From contig CAZQCX010000024.1 in assembly GCA_964591705.1 (NCBI GenBank), forward strand, positions 1-21,807: a stretch of DNA of 21,807 nucleotides, written 5' to 3'. The number at the start of each line of letters is the position of its first letter. Positions within the stretch are counted from its first letter, which is position 1. This stretch comes from UBA11855 sp964591705. Lineage in GTDB: Archaea > Thermoproteota > Bathyarchaeia > Bathyarchaeales > Bathycorpusculaceae. Position numbers and translations under genes: made by a program. The notes under the pieces were generated by a model. That model made no database searches and was not told where the DNA came from. It was given only the letters and a program-made list of their open reading frames with translations. Below are positions 5,370-13,103 of the stretch, one piece after another.

Positions 5370-6785
5370 ATTGCCTTTGGCACACAAATTCCAACAGTAG
5401 AAGAGACAACTAGCTTAGCTAACCCCCTAACCTTCAAGAAAGTAAGCCTCCGAAATACGCCAATAGAAATATTTTCAACACTCCACAAAGAATATGAAAT
5501 TGCTTACCTTCTCGAATCTATTGAAGGTCCAAAAAAACTAGCTCAATTCTCGTTCATAGGCTTCGATCCAACAGTCACTATCCAAGTGAAAAACACTAAA
5601 ACAATAACGTGCAACAAGAAAACAGGCAAGAAATACACAGAATACAACAGCAATCCACTGAAATCAATTAAGCGTCTGGTCACCTGCAGAACAACGGCAA
5701 ACAAGGATTTCAGGATGATCGGCGGAGCTGTTGGCTACATCAGTTACGATGCAGTTCGCTACTGGGAAAAACTTCCCACCAAAGCAACTGACGACTTAGG
5801 TTTTCCAGATGTTGAATTCGGCATCTATGAAGACGGCTTAGTTTTTGACCATGCACAGAAAAGAGCTTACTATTACTACCACAGCGAAAATCGCCTTCCA
5901 GACATTCATAGACTTCTAGAACGATCATGCGGAGAAGAACCGTTCGTCTCCCAAAACACTGGGGTTAACATGACCAAAGATCGCTACGAAAGAGCTGTAG
6001 AAAAAGCCAAAGAATGCATAATTCAGGGAGACATCTTTCAGGCAGTCCTAAGCAAACGGTTCAGTTTCAGCATCGAAGGTGACTTGATCGAGTTTTATCG
6101 GGCGCTGCGAACCATCAACCCGTCACCTTACATGTACTTTCTCAAGTCTGGCGATCGGCAAATAGTCGGTTCCAGTCCTGAAATGCTTGTACGGACAGAA
6201 AACCGCACTGTCGAAACTTTCCCGATAGCAGGAACAAGACCCGTTGCAGCAAGCAGCGCGGAAAACAGGCGAGTAGCCAAAGAGCTTCTAGCAGACCCTA
6301 AGGAACGTGCGGAACATGTTATGCTTGTGGATTTGGCAAGAAACGACGTGGGCAAAGTAACCAAATTTGGCAGTGTCCGCGTTCCAGAGTTCATGCGTGT
6401 CCACCGCTACAGCCACGTTCAACACATTGTCTCGCGGGTGGTAGGGGATTTGAAAGACAACCTTGATTGTTATGACGCGTTGCAATCGGTTTTCCCAGCT
6501 GGCACTGTTGCTGGCGCGCCAAAAGTTCGAGCGATGGAAATCATTGAAGAATTGGAGCCTACACGACGCGGACCCTATGCAGGAGCCGTTGGCTACTTCA
6601 GTTACAACGGTAACGCGGATTTCGCAATCACTATCCGCACGTTGTTCGCTGACAGGACTCGAGCATTTATTCAAGTAGGCGCCGGCATCGTTGCTGATTC
6701 TGTGCCTGAACGGGAATGGTTCGAAACAGAACATAAGGCAAGTGCGCTGATGAAGGCTTTACAGACTTGTGGAGGAAGAAGATGA
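5370..6785 (+). CDS. trpE: Anthranilate synthase component I
   Basis: TrpE converts chorismate to anthranilate using ammonia from TrpG, the first committed step to tryptophan. Chorismate-binding motifs are complete: GSSPEMLVR, PIAGTRPVA, DLARNDVGKV, FPAGTVAGAPKVRAMEI and the C-terminal GAGIVADSVPEREW. The tryptophan feedback motif LLES is encoded at 5508-5519. The first ordinary start codon in this frame is GTG 5586, which would delete LLES and the first strands, so the gene must begin earlier. The frame is open from 5367, after TGA 5364-5366, and reads like protein throughout (FGTQIPTVEET, then TFKKVSLRNTPIEIF). I give ATT 5370 as a provisional start. The alternative is ATG 5363, which has AAGGTG ten bases before it but lies in another frame, so it would need a frameshift within the first codons. 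Length is about 471 residues, normal for the family. The stop overlaps trpG by 4 nt. Confidence 0.9.
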   Translation: MAFGTQIPTVEETTSLANPLTFKKVSLRNTPIEIFSTLHKEYEIAYLLESIEGPKKLAQFSFIGFDPTVTIQVKNTKTITCNKKTGKKYTEYNSNPLKSIKRLVTCRTTANKDFRMIGGAVGYISYDAVRYWEKLPTKATDDLGFPDVEFGIYEDGLVFDHAQKRAYYYYHSENRLPDIHRLLERSCGEEPFVSQNTGVNMTKDRYERAVEKAKECIIQGDIFQAVLSKRFSFSIEGDLIEFYRALRTINPSPYMYFLKSGDRQIVGSSPEMLVRTENRTVETFPIAGTRPVAASSAENRRVAKELLADPKERAEHVMLVDLARNDVGKVTKFGSVRVPEFMRVHRYSHVQHIVSRVVGDLKDNLDCYDALQSVFPAGTVAGAPKVRAMEIIEELEPTRRGPYAGAVGYFSYNGNADFAITIRTLFADRTRAFIQVGAGIVADSVPEREWFETEHKASALMKALQTCGGRR

Positions 6786-7363
6786 AAGTCCTAGTAATAG
6801 ACAACTACGACTCGTTCGTTTACAACCTTGTACAATATGTTGGGGAACTCGGTACTGAAGTCTTTGTTTACAGAAACAACAAAGTGACACTGGAAAAGGT
6901 CCGAGAGCTCAAACCAGACCGAATAGTAATCTCGCCAGGTCCAGGAAATCCTGATGAGTATCGGTATTTCGGCGTTTGCAGCACCATCCTCCGGCAGGTC
7001 AGCCCTCAAGTGCCCACGTTGGGTGTTTGTCTTGGTCACCAGGGAATAATAACAACGTATGGGGGCAAAGTCAGATCGGCAAAGCGATTAATGCATGGCA
7101 AGACTAGCAGCATAAAGCATGACGGTAAGGGCGTCTTCAAGGGCATACAGGACCCATTCACGGCAACCCGTTACCACTCATTAGCTGGAGAAGAAAATTC
7201 CCTACCGCATTGCCTTATAGTCACTGCGGTATCGGAAGACGACGGAGAAATCATGGGGATTCGCCACGAAAAGTATCCGGTCGAGGGCGTTCAGTTCCAC
7301 CCTGAATCCATCCTTTGCGAAGACGGCAAACTGATAATCAGAAACTTCCTTGAGGGCACATAA
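6782..7363 (+). CDS. trpG: Anthranilate synthase component II (glutamine amidotransferase)
   Basis: A 193-residue class I glutamine amidotransferase that releases ammonia from glutamine for TrpE. The start ATG 6782 overlaps the trpE stop (ATGA) and gives the canonical N-terminus MKVLVIDNYDSFVYNLVQYV. The oxyanion strand ISPGPGNP, the nucleophile Cys83 in GVCLGHQ and the His-Glu pair in VQFHPES are all present. The LGHQ motif and the preserved D-N-Y-D-S-F are typical of TrpG/PabA. Location directly after trpE and inside the trp operon decides for trpG; it may also serve para-aminobenzoate synthesis, as in other organisms with a single copy. Confidence 0.95.
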   Translation: MKVLVIDNYDSFVYNLVQYVGELGTEVFVYRNNKVTLEKVRELKPDRIVISPGPGNPDEYRYFGVCSTILRQVSPQVPTLGVCLGHQGIITTYGGKVRSAKRLMHGKTSSIKHDGKGVFKGIQDPFTATRYHSLAGEENSLPHCLIVTAVSEDDGEIMGIRHEKYPVEGVQFHPESILCEDGKLIIRNFLEGT

Positions 7364-7365
7364 TC

Positions 7366-8427
7366 ATGATTAGAGAAGGCATACAGAAACTCGTCAACGG
7401 CGCCAATCTCAGCTTCGAGGCGTCTCAAAGCATTTTACTGGAGATCATGGCCGGTGAAGCCACAAGCTCCCAGATTGCCGCGTTCCTAACTGCATTGCGC
7501 ATGAAGGGTGAAACCGTCGAGGAGCTTGCAGCTTTCGCAAAGGTGATGCGCGACAACTGTGTTCAAATCCATCCAAAAGTGAGCGGTCGCCTCTTGGACA
7601 CTTGCGGAACCGGCGGTGACAGGATAAAGACTTTCAATATCAGCACCGTTGCAGCATTCGTGATTGCAGGTACTGGCTTAACCGTTGCAAAGCATGGAAA
7701 CCGTTCAGTAACCAGCAAAAGCGGCAGCGCTGACGTACTCGAGTGCCTAGGAGTTAACCTTGCGGCTGAACCAAAAGCGGTGGAACGAGCAATTGAACAG
7801 GTCGGCATCGGATTCATGTTTGCCCCAGTTTTTCATCCCACAATGAAGCACGCAATAACTCCGCGAAAAGAAATAGGCATCAGAACTGCACTCAACATAC
7901 TTGGCCCTCTTACGAATCCTGCGTCTGCAAATACTCAGTTATTGGGCGTCTATGACTCAGGACTCACAGAGTGCCTAGCTTATGTTCTGCAGAGGCTTGG
8001 CTGCGAGGAAGCGATGGTGGTTCACGGTTTGGATGGATTGGATGAAGTATCAACCTTAGGAAAAACCATTGTTTCACACTTGAAGGAAGGCGAAGTCACA
8101 ACCTCAGTGACTATGCCGAGAGACTTTGGAATCAAGCAAGCCAGCGCAGAAGCACTCCAAGGAGGAACAGTTGAGGAAAATGCGAAAACACTCTTCAAGA
8201 TATTAAACGGGCAATCTGCCAAAGGCGATGCAAAAGCGGACATAGTGGTCGCCAACGCCGCAGCAGGATTGATTGTGGGCGGAAAAGCCCAAGATTTCGC
8301 GGAAGGAATAGAGCTTGCCAAGGAATCAATCAGAAGGGGCTCTGCTTACAGGAAGTTCAGAGACTTTGTGCGAGTTACCTCCGGGGACACTTCTAAACTT
8401 GAATGGATGGAGAGCAAATATGGTTGA
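7366..8427 (+). CDS. trpD: Anthranilate phosphoribosyltransferase
   Basis: TrpD transfers phosphoribose from PRPP to anthranilate. The 353-residue protein has the glycine-rich PRPP loop GTGGD at residues 81-85, followed by FNIST, then VAKHGNRSVTSKSGSADVLE and the anthranilate-site region MFAPVFHPTMKHAITPRKEI with RTALNILGPLTNPA. The C-terminal VVHGLDGLDEVS is also conserved. ATG 7366 is 2 nt after the trpG stop; it is the only operon junction without overlap. The stop overlaps the trpC start by 8 nt. Length is normal for the family. Confidence 0.96.
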   Translation: MIREGIQKLVNGANLSFEASQSILLEIMAGEATSSQIAAFLTALRMKGETVEELAAFAKVMRDNCVQIHPKVSGRLLDTCGTGGDRIKTFNISTVAAFVIAGTGLTVAKHGNRSVTSKSGSADVLECLGVNLAAEPKAVERAIEQVGIGFMFAPVFHPTMKHAITPRKEIGIRTALNILGPLTNPASANTQLLGVYDSGLTECLAYVLQRLGCEEAMVVHGLDGLDEVSTLGKTIVSHLKEGEVTTSVTMPRDFGIKQASAEALQGGTVEENAKTLFKILNGQSAKGDAKADIVVANAAAGLIVGGKAQDFAEGIELAKESIRRGSAYRKFRDFVRVTSGDTSKLEWMESKYG

Positions 8428-9199
8428 TTTTCTGGATACGCTAGCTCAGGCTGCAAAAGCCCGCATCGACGGAGCTTACTACGAGGACGCACCCCTAGCA
8501 TCTACCTTCTCAGCAAGTTTGAAGCAGGCAATCATACAAAGCACTACAGCTGCCATAATCGCCGAAATCAAGGGTGCTTCACCTTCAGAAGGGACAATCA
8601 AGGAGGGTTTTGCACCCGATGAAATCGCAAGAGCCATGGCAAGGGGTGGAGCCATAGGCATTTCGGTATTAACAGAACCAAAATACTTCTGTGGTTCCTT
8701 GGGTTACCTAGCAAAAGTCAGAACAGTCGTAAACCTTCCTTTGCTCATGAAAGACATAATAGTCAGTACGGTTCAGCTTGATGCCGCTGCCCGAGCTGGG
8801 GCTAACGCCGTGCTTTTCATTCAGGCGCTTTTCGATAGAGGATACTGCGAATGCAATGCTGAAGAAATGATTTCGAAGGCACATGAAAGAGACCTCGAGG
8901 TTTTGCTGGAAACTCGCAACCAAAAGGAATTTCGATCAGCGCTTCGAAGCGATGCTGATCTTGTCGGCATCAACAACAGGAACCTCGGAACGCTGGAGAT
9001 CGACTTGGATGTCACAAGAAATCTGCTTGAGACATCCGATTGCAGAGGAAAAGCGATTGTCTCTGAAAGCGGCATAAGATCACCTGAGGACATACGATTC
9101 TTGAGCAGATGTGGCGCCCAAGCATTCCTCATCGGTTCAATCATCATGATGTCCGCCAACACCGAACAGACAGTCAAGGAGCTTGTTGAAGCACTGTGA
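8420..9199 (+). CDS. trpC: Indole-3-glycerol phosphate synthase
   Basis: TrpC closes the indole ring of CdRP to give indole-3-glycerol phosphate. The 259-residue TIM barrel carries AEIKGASPSEG (first catalytic Lys and the SPS phosphate motif), SVLTEPKYFCGSLGYL, LLMKDII (catalytic Lys), VGINNRNLGTLEIDL and VSESGIR (Glu, Ser). Start ATG 8420 (MVDFLDTLAQAAKARI) lies inside the end of trpD, with an 8-nt overlap; longer in-frame starts upstream are within trpD and not conserved. In the first motif Gly follows IK where bacterial enzymes often have Arg. Confidence 0.95.
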   Translation: MVDFLDTLAQAAKARIDGAYYEDAPLASTFSASLKQAIIQSTTAAIIAEIKGASPSEGTIKEGFAPDEIARAMARGGAIGISVLTEPKYFCGSLGYLAKVRTVVNLPLLMKDIIVSTVQLDAAARAGANAVLFIQALFDRGYCECNAEEMISKAHERDLEVLLETRNQKEFRSALRSDADLVGINNRNLGTLEIDLDVTRNLLETSDCRGKAIVSESGIRSPEDIRFLSRCGAQAFLIGSIIMMSANTEQTVKELVEAL

Positions 9200-9846
9200 G
9201 AGCGAAAGTGAAGATTTGCGGAATCACTCGCCGAGAGGACTTGGACGCCTCTGTCAAAGCAGGAGCAGATGCGGTGGGATTCGTTGTGGGAACGCCTTCT
9301 TCTCCAAGAAACCTGTCGCTTGAAAAGGCAGAAGAACTGCTAGAGGGAAAGCCCTCCTCAATAGAGGGCGTTTTGGTCACCGTATCTAACAGCATAAGTG
9401 AAATGGCTAAGGTTTGCTTTAGGCTGAAGCTGAAAGTTGCGCAATTACACGGAAACAATTTCGTCGACGGTAGTTTGCTCAGAAAGAAAATGTCTAACCT
9501 TACTCTGATTCGAGCAGTCAACGCGAACTCTGCCAACGCATTTGATGAAGCGTTAGAACTGTCAAGAAACTATGACGGCATCGTCATTGACTCATGCGTT
9601 GGCGATCAACTTGGCGGAACCGGATTGGCGCACGATTGGGAGTTGAGCAAGAGAATCAGAACCGCCATTCATCCTAAGAGAATGGTTCTCGCAGGCGGAT
9701 TGACACCTGAGAATGTGGCAAACGCCGTCCGAACCGTTCAACCCTTTGGGGTGGACGTTTCAAGCGGCGTGGAAATACGTCCTGGAATCAAGAGTCATGA
9801 AAAGATTTTCAGCTTCGTCGAGAACGCAAAGAGCGTGAAACTATGA
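9196..9846 (+). CDS. trpF: Phosphoribosylanthranilate isomerase
   Basis: TrpF performs the Amadori rearrangement of PRA to CdRP. The 216-residue barrel begins VKICGITR with the catalytic Cys, then GADAVGFVVGTPSSPRNL, QLHGNN, the catalytic Asp in GIVIDS, and the phosphate-binding strands MVLAGGLTPENV and GVDVSSGVE. The start is GTG 9196, overlapping the trpC stop as GTGA. The stop overlaps the trpB ATG by 4 nt. Biochemically it acts before TrpC although the gene lies after it, which is common. Confidence 0.95.
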   Translation: MRAKVKICGITRREDLDASVKAGADAVGFVVGTPSSPRNLSLEKAEELLEGKPSSIEGVLVTVSNSISEMAKVCFRLKLKVAQLHGNNFVDGSLLRKKMSNLTLIRAVNANSANAFDEALELSRNYDGIVIDSCVGDQLGGTGLAHDWELSKRIRTAIHPKRMVLAGGLTPENVANAVRTVQPFGVDVSSGVEIRPGIKSHEKIFSFVENAKSVKL

Positions 9847-11039
9847 AGTTGGATTCGTATCCAATTAGAGGAAAATATGGTAAGTATGGTGGACGCTTTG
9901 TTCCCGAAACATTGATCATGGCATGTGAGGAGTTGGAAAAGGCTTATCTCAAATTCAAAGCGGATCCAACCTTCAAGAAGCAACTGGCATACTATCTTTC
10001 AGAATTCGCAGGAAGACCCACACCCTTATACTACGCTGAGAATCTGACGAAAAATATTGGTGGAGCAAGAATCTATCTGAAGCGAGAAGACTTGGCTCAT
10101 GGAGGGGCTCATAAAATTAACAATACACTGGGTCAGGCGTTGCTTGCTATGAGGATGGGCAAGAGGCGAGTAATCGCTGAAACGGGCGCCGGACAGCATG
10201 GTGTAGCCACAGCGATTGCTTGTGCGGCATTGGGATTAAAAGCCGGAGTATATATGGGTGTTGAGGACATGAAGCGCCAGAAGCTCAATGTCTTCAGGAT
10301 GAAGCTCCTCGGCGCCCAAGTCTATCCTGTGGAATCTGGGAGCAGAACCTTGAAGGATGCCATAAACGAGGCACTCAGAGATTGGGTAACCAACATAGAA
10401 ACCACATACTACCTCATTGGCTCGGTTGTTGGACCACACCCATATCCCATGATAGTGAGAGATTTCCAGAGCATCATAGGAGAAGAAACCAAGAAGCAGA
10501 TTTTGGAGATAGAAAAAAGGCTCCCGCAAGCCCTGGTTGCTTGTGTCGGAGGAGGCAGCAATGCCATAGGCACGTTTTACCCTTTCATCAAGGAGACAGG
10601 GGTGAAAATGTACGGAGTAGAAGCTGGGGGTAAAGGTTTGGAGACAGAAGAGCATGCAGCATCCCTGAGTGCTGGCACAGAAGGAGTCTTCCATGGTATG
10701 CTGAGCTATTTCCTTCAAAACGACGATGGACAGATTAAAGCAACCAGTAGCATTTCTGCAGGTTTAGATTATCCAGGCGTTGGACCTGAACATTCTCTCT
10801 TGAAAGCTCTGCGAAGGGCTAAATATGTGACTGCGACGGATGAGGAAGCGGTTAATGCATTCTGTGCGCTATCTGAAAACGAAGGGATAATCCCCGCCCT
10901 AGAATCAGCCCACGCCATTGCATTCGCTATGAAACTTGCCCGGAGAATGAGACCAGGAGATTCAATCGTGGTCACGTTGTCTGGACGCGGGGACAAAGAC
11001 GTAGAAACCGTCGCGGATTACTTGAGCGTGGAAATATGA
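9843..11039 (+). CDS. trpB: Tryptophan synthase beta chain
   Basis: TrpB joins indole and serine to form tryptophan with pyridoxal phosphate. The 398-residue protein contains the PLP lysine Lys91 in LAHGGAHKINNTLGQALLA, the phosphate-binding CVGGGSNAIG, and the closing GRGDKDVETVA motif. Sequence and length match the TrpB1 type that partners TrpA, consistent with trpA following directly; TrpB2 proteins are longer and differ in the N-terminal part. ATG 9843 overlaps the trpF stop (ATGA) and the stop overlaps trpA in the same way, which favours stoichiometric synthesis of the alpha and beta chains. Confidence 0.97.
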   Translation: MKLDSYPIRGKYGKYGGRFVPETLIMACEELEKAYLKFKADPTFKKQLAYYLSEFAGRPTPLYYAENLTKNIGGARIYLKREDLAHGGAHKINNTLGQALLAMRMGKRRVIAETGAGQHGVATAIACAALGLKAGVYMGVEDMKRQKLNVFRMKLLGAQVYPVESGSRTLKDAINEALRDWVTNIETTYYLIGSVVGPHPYPMIVRDFQSIIGEETKKQILEIEKRLPQALVACVGGGSNAIGTFYPFIKETGVKMYGVEAGGKGLETEEHAASLSAGTEGVFHGMLSYFLQNDDGQIKATSSISAGLDYPGVGPEHSLLKALRRAKYVTATDEEAVNAFCALSENEGIIPALESAHAIAFAMKLARRMRPGDSIVVTLSGRGDKDVETVADYLSVEI

Positions 11040-11845
11040 AAACCATACAGGGCGTTTTTGGCAACTTGCTGGAACAAGGAAGCGGGACGCTTATTGGCTA
11101 CATAACTGCCGGCGATCCTGACCCGAAATACACGCCAGAGATTGCCGAAGCACTGGTCAAGGGAGGGGTCGACATCCTAGAGCTTGGGCTACCGTTCTCT
11201 GACCCAATTGCTGACGGACCAACCATCCAAGAGGCAAGTGTTCGGGCTTTGAAGGCGGGAACTAGACCACAGACAGCATTGAACCTTGCGAAACAGATCA
11301 GCCAAAATCACGATATTCCGCTGGTCGTTATGACGTATCTCAACCCGATATTCAAGATGGGTTTCGACAGATTTTTTTCCACAGCAAAAAACTGCGGTGT
11401 AAACGGCGTCATAGTCCCTGATTTGCCCCTCGAAGAAGCAGTCGACTACAAAAAAATCGCTGCCAAAGTTGGCGTAGACACAATTTTCCTTGCCGCCCCA
11501 TCAACACCAGATGATCGTCTTCGCCAAATCGTAGATTGCTCCTCAGGCTTTCTATACCTGATCTCTCATTTCGGAGTCACAGGCGCCAAACCGTCAGTTC
11601 AAAACTCCACAATCAAACTGGTAAAGAGGGTTCTCTCATTCACTCGGCGACGCATTCCATTGGCGGTTGGCTTCGGCATCTCCAAACCAGAACACGTCAG
11701 AAGCATAATTGGCGCCGGCGCAGACGGCGTCATCGTGGGATCCGCTTTCGTCAACGCGGTGAGCAGGAACCTGTCCAACCCGGGCAAGATGCTTGAAGAG
11801 ATTGAAGCGACAGCAAGAAAACTCAAGAAAGCTATTCTGCACTAA
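11036..11845 (+). CDS. trpA: Tryptophan synthase alpha chain
   Basis: TrpA splits indole-3-glycerol phosphate into indole, which is channelled to TrpB, and glyceraldehyde 3-phosphate. The 269-residue barrel has catalytic Glu49 and Asp60 in LELGLPFSDPIADGPTIQ, at the same numbers as the Salmonella enzyme. Also present are LTYLNP-type VVMTYLNPIFKMG, GVIVPDLPLEE, FLYLISHFGVTGAK and the phosphate loops VGFGISKPEHV and GADGVIVGSAFV. ATG 11036 overlaps the trpB stop. It is the last gene of the operon; no clear U-tract terminator follows within 100 bp. Confidence 0.96.
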   Translation: MKTIQGVFGNLLEQGSGTLIGYITAGDPDPKYTPEIAEALVKGGVDILELGLPFSDPIADGPTIQEASVRALKAGTRPQTALNLAKQISQNHDIPLVVMTYLNPIFKMGFDRFFSTAKNCGVNGVIVPDLPLEEAVDYKKIAAKVGVDTIFLAAPSTPDDRLRQIVDCSSGFLYLISHFGVTGAKPSVQNSTIKLVKRVLSFTRRRIPLAVGFGISKPEHVRSIIGAGADGVIVGSAFVNAVSRNLSNPGKMLEEIEATARKLKKAILH

Positions 11846-12131
11846 CTCCTTTGAATACGTAAAGGTTGTTAGGTGGCAAAGACCTGCCAGAAAAATCTAG
11901 CAAGACATTACTTACACTGACATTTTGAAGTCGAGAAGAAAAGAGAGAGTATGTGGCAGGAGATGTTGCTATTGAAGGCTGGCGGCAAATCCGTCTCACC
12001 TTCGCGACAAATCTGCACGATGCTGGCTTGACAATTGTGTTGCAGCTTTTCCTCTCTGCAAAGTCCACTGCAGTGCAAGATAGCTGACAAGTCACACTAA
12101 GCAACAAACAAGAACAAAACCTCAATAGTCT
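11846..12131. other. Intergenic region between trpA and the EVE gene
   Basis: The two neighbours converge here. No strong terminator is visible. A plus-strand frame from about 11953 to 12087 (REYVAGDVAIEGWRQIRLTF, then AVQDS) is mildly protein-like, but is under 50 codons and has no ribosome site or family, so it is not called a gene. Confidence 0.3.
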
Positions 12132-12689
12132 TCAATTCTCGACTGCAAGTTCCAGAATTCTGTTCCATTGTTCGGTAGTAAGCCTAAAATTTGTGCCCTG
12201 CGGATTCACGAAAACCTGCAAACTCGAGAGTATGTCATCTCGCATGCGCTCTTCTTGAAGAAGTGGTTTTTCTATACACACTCTAAAGTATTCCACGTAA
12301 GCACTATGCCTTTCTTGAAACTTGCCTATGTCACCTTTGTTTAGGAAGTATTTCTCTTGACTATGGTTCAGAGGATTCTTTGCTGGAATAGTTACTATCT
12401 GACCCAACGCATAGATCCCAGCTTTCTGTCCTGCTCCCCAAATTGCAACGAAGTCGCCTTTGCGAATCAGTTTGGCGTGCTGACTTATCAGCCACTGTTC
12501 AGGCTCCGCGGTCTCTCTTGTTCTGTCAAACCATTTGTACATTGAGGGGTTGAATTGGAAAAGCCAATGCTTCGATCGGGGTTTGACGAAAAGATACATT
12601 TTGCAACCAGGACAGAAAAGACTGGTTTTCTGCTGTTCAGCTGTCACTTTTTTTCCACATTTTTCACATTCATATTCTACCTGTGCCAA
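12132..12689 (-). CDS. EVE-domain protein with N-terminal zinc ribbon
   Basis: A 185-residue protein on the minus strand. The N-terminus carries a zinc ribbon (YECEKCGKKVT and LFCPGCKMYLFVKP). It is followed by an EVE domain: HWLFQFNPSMYKWFD, then EQWLISQHAKLIRKGDFVAI, then WGAGQKAGIYALGQIVTIPA, then FRLTTEQWNRILEL at the end. EVE domains belong to the PUA/YTH-like fold and recognise modified bases; many occur in restriction systems of the McrB type. No helicase or nuclease neighbour is present, so this looks like a stand-alone reader. TTG at 12689 is preferred because AGAGG lies nine bases before it; TTG 12713, eight codons longer, follows a G7 run and has no ribosome site. Confidence 0.75.
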   Translation of the reverse strand: MAQVEYECEKCGKKVTAEQQKTSLFCPGCKMYLFVKPRSKHWLFQFNPSMYKWFDRTRETAEPEQWLISQHAKLIRKGDFVAIWGAGQKAGIYALGQIVTIPAKNPLNHSQEKYFLNKGDIGKFQERHSAYVEYFRVCIEKPLLQEERMRDDILSSLQVFVNPQGTNFRLTTEQWNRILELAVEN

Positions 12690-12713
12690 TGCAGTTGCCT
12701 CTTTCCCCCCCAA

Positions 12714-13077
12714 AAACCGTCAGAACCACTCCCATCTAGTGTTTGAGCGCTCTTTCAGCTTTTATCCTTTACTGGTTCTCTTAAACCGAGGAGCTTCGAA
12801 CTAAGCCAAGTTGGAGGCTAACCTCAACCATTGCCTGATCACCGATAATTTTGTTTGCACAGGATACCGAAGGGCGCCCTTGAAACTATGAAAAGGAATT
12901 GAGTTTCAGCTTCTTTCCCGTATGCCTTCCGAAGCTCTCTGTCTGATACAGGATCAATAGCGGTGTTGGTTTTCGCTCGTTGTCATTGACGAAAGCTGGC
13001 TGAGCAATAGCCTTCTAGGAGGTTTCAGCGAGAAAAGAAGCGGCGCATCATGATCCACATGTCTGCGTCCTGTGCTA
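12714..13077. other. Divergent intergenic region, nothing firm
   Basis: This region separates the divergent EVE and M50 genes. A GGATAAAAG-like TATA element for the EVE gene lies near 12757-12768 on the minus strand. A minus-strand stretch around 12880-12990 reads AIDPVSDRELRKAYGKEAET and then QFLFIVSRAPFGILCKQ, which looks coding, but it is closed by stops after about 48 codons and has no start; it may be a gene fragment. No RNA gene is recognised. Confidence 0.3.
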
Positions 13078-13087
13078 AATGTATATG
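13078..13087 (+). promoter_or_regulatory. TATA box of the M50 protease gene
   Basis: AATGTATATG lies about 20-25 nt before ATG 13104. This distance predicts a transcript starting at or within a few bases of the start codon, a leaderless mRNA, which is common in archaea. No Shine-Dalgarno sequence is seen before 13104. Confidence 0.4.
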
Positions 13088-13103
13088 ACTGTCGAGTTTG
13101 TCT

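Noticed and set aside
5195..5488. 97-codon minus-strand frame
   Set aside because: It lies opposite the trp promoter and the N-terminal part of trpE, whose plus-strand reading is conserved (LLES region).
6288..6734. 148-codon minus-strand frame
   Set aside because: Antisense to the chorismate-binding core of trpE; no motif of its own.
10236..10718. 160-codon minus-strand frame
   Set aside because: Antisense to trpB, which is conserved over this whole stretch.
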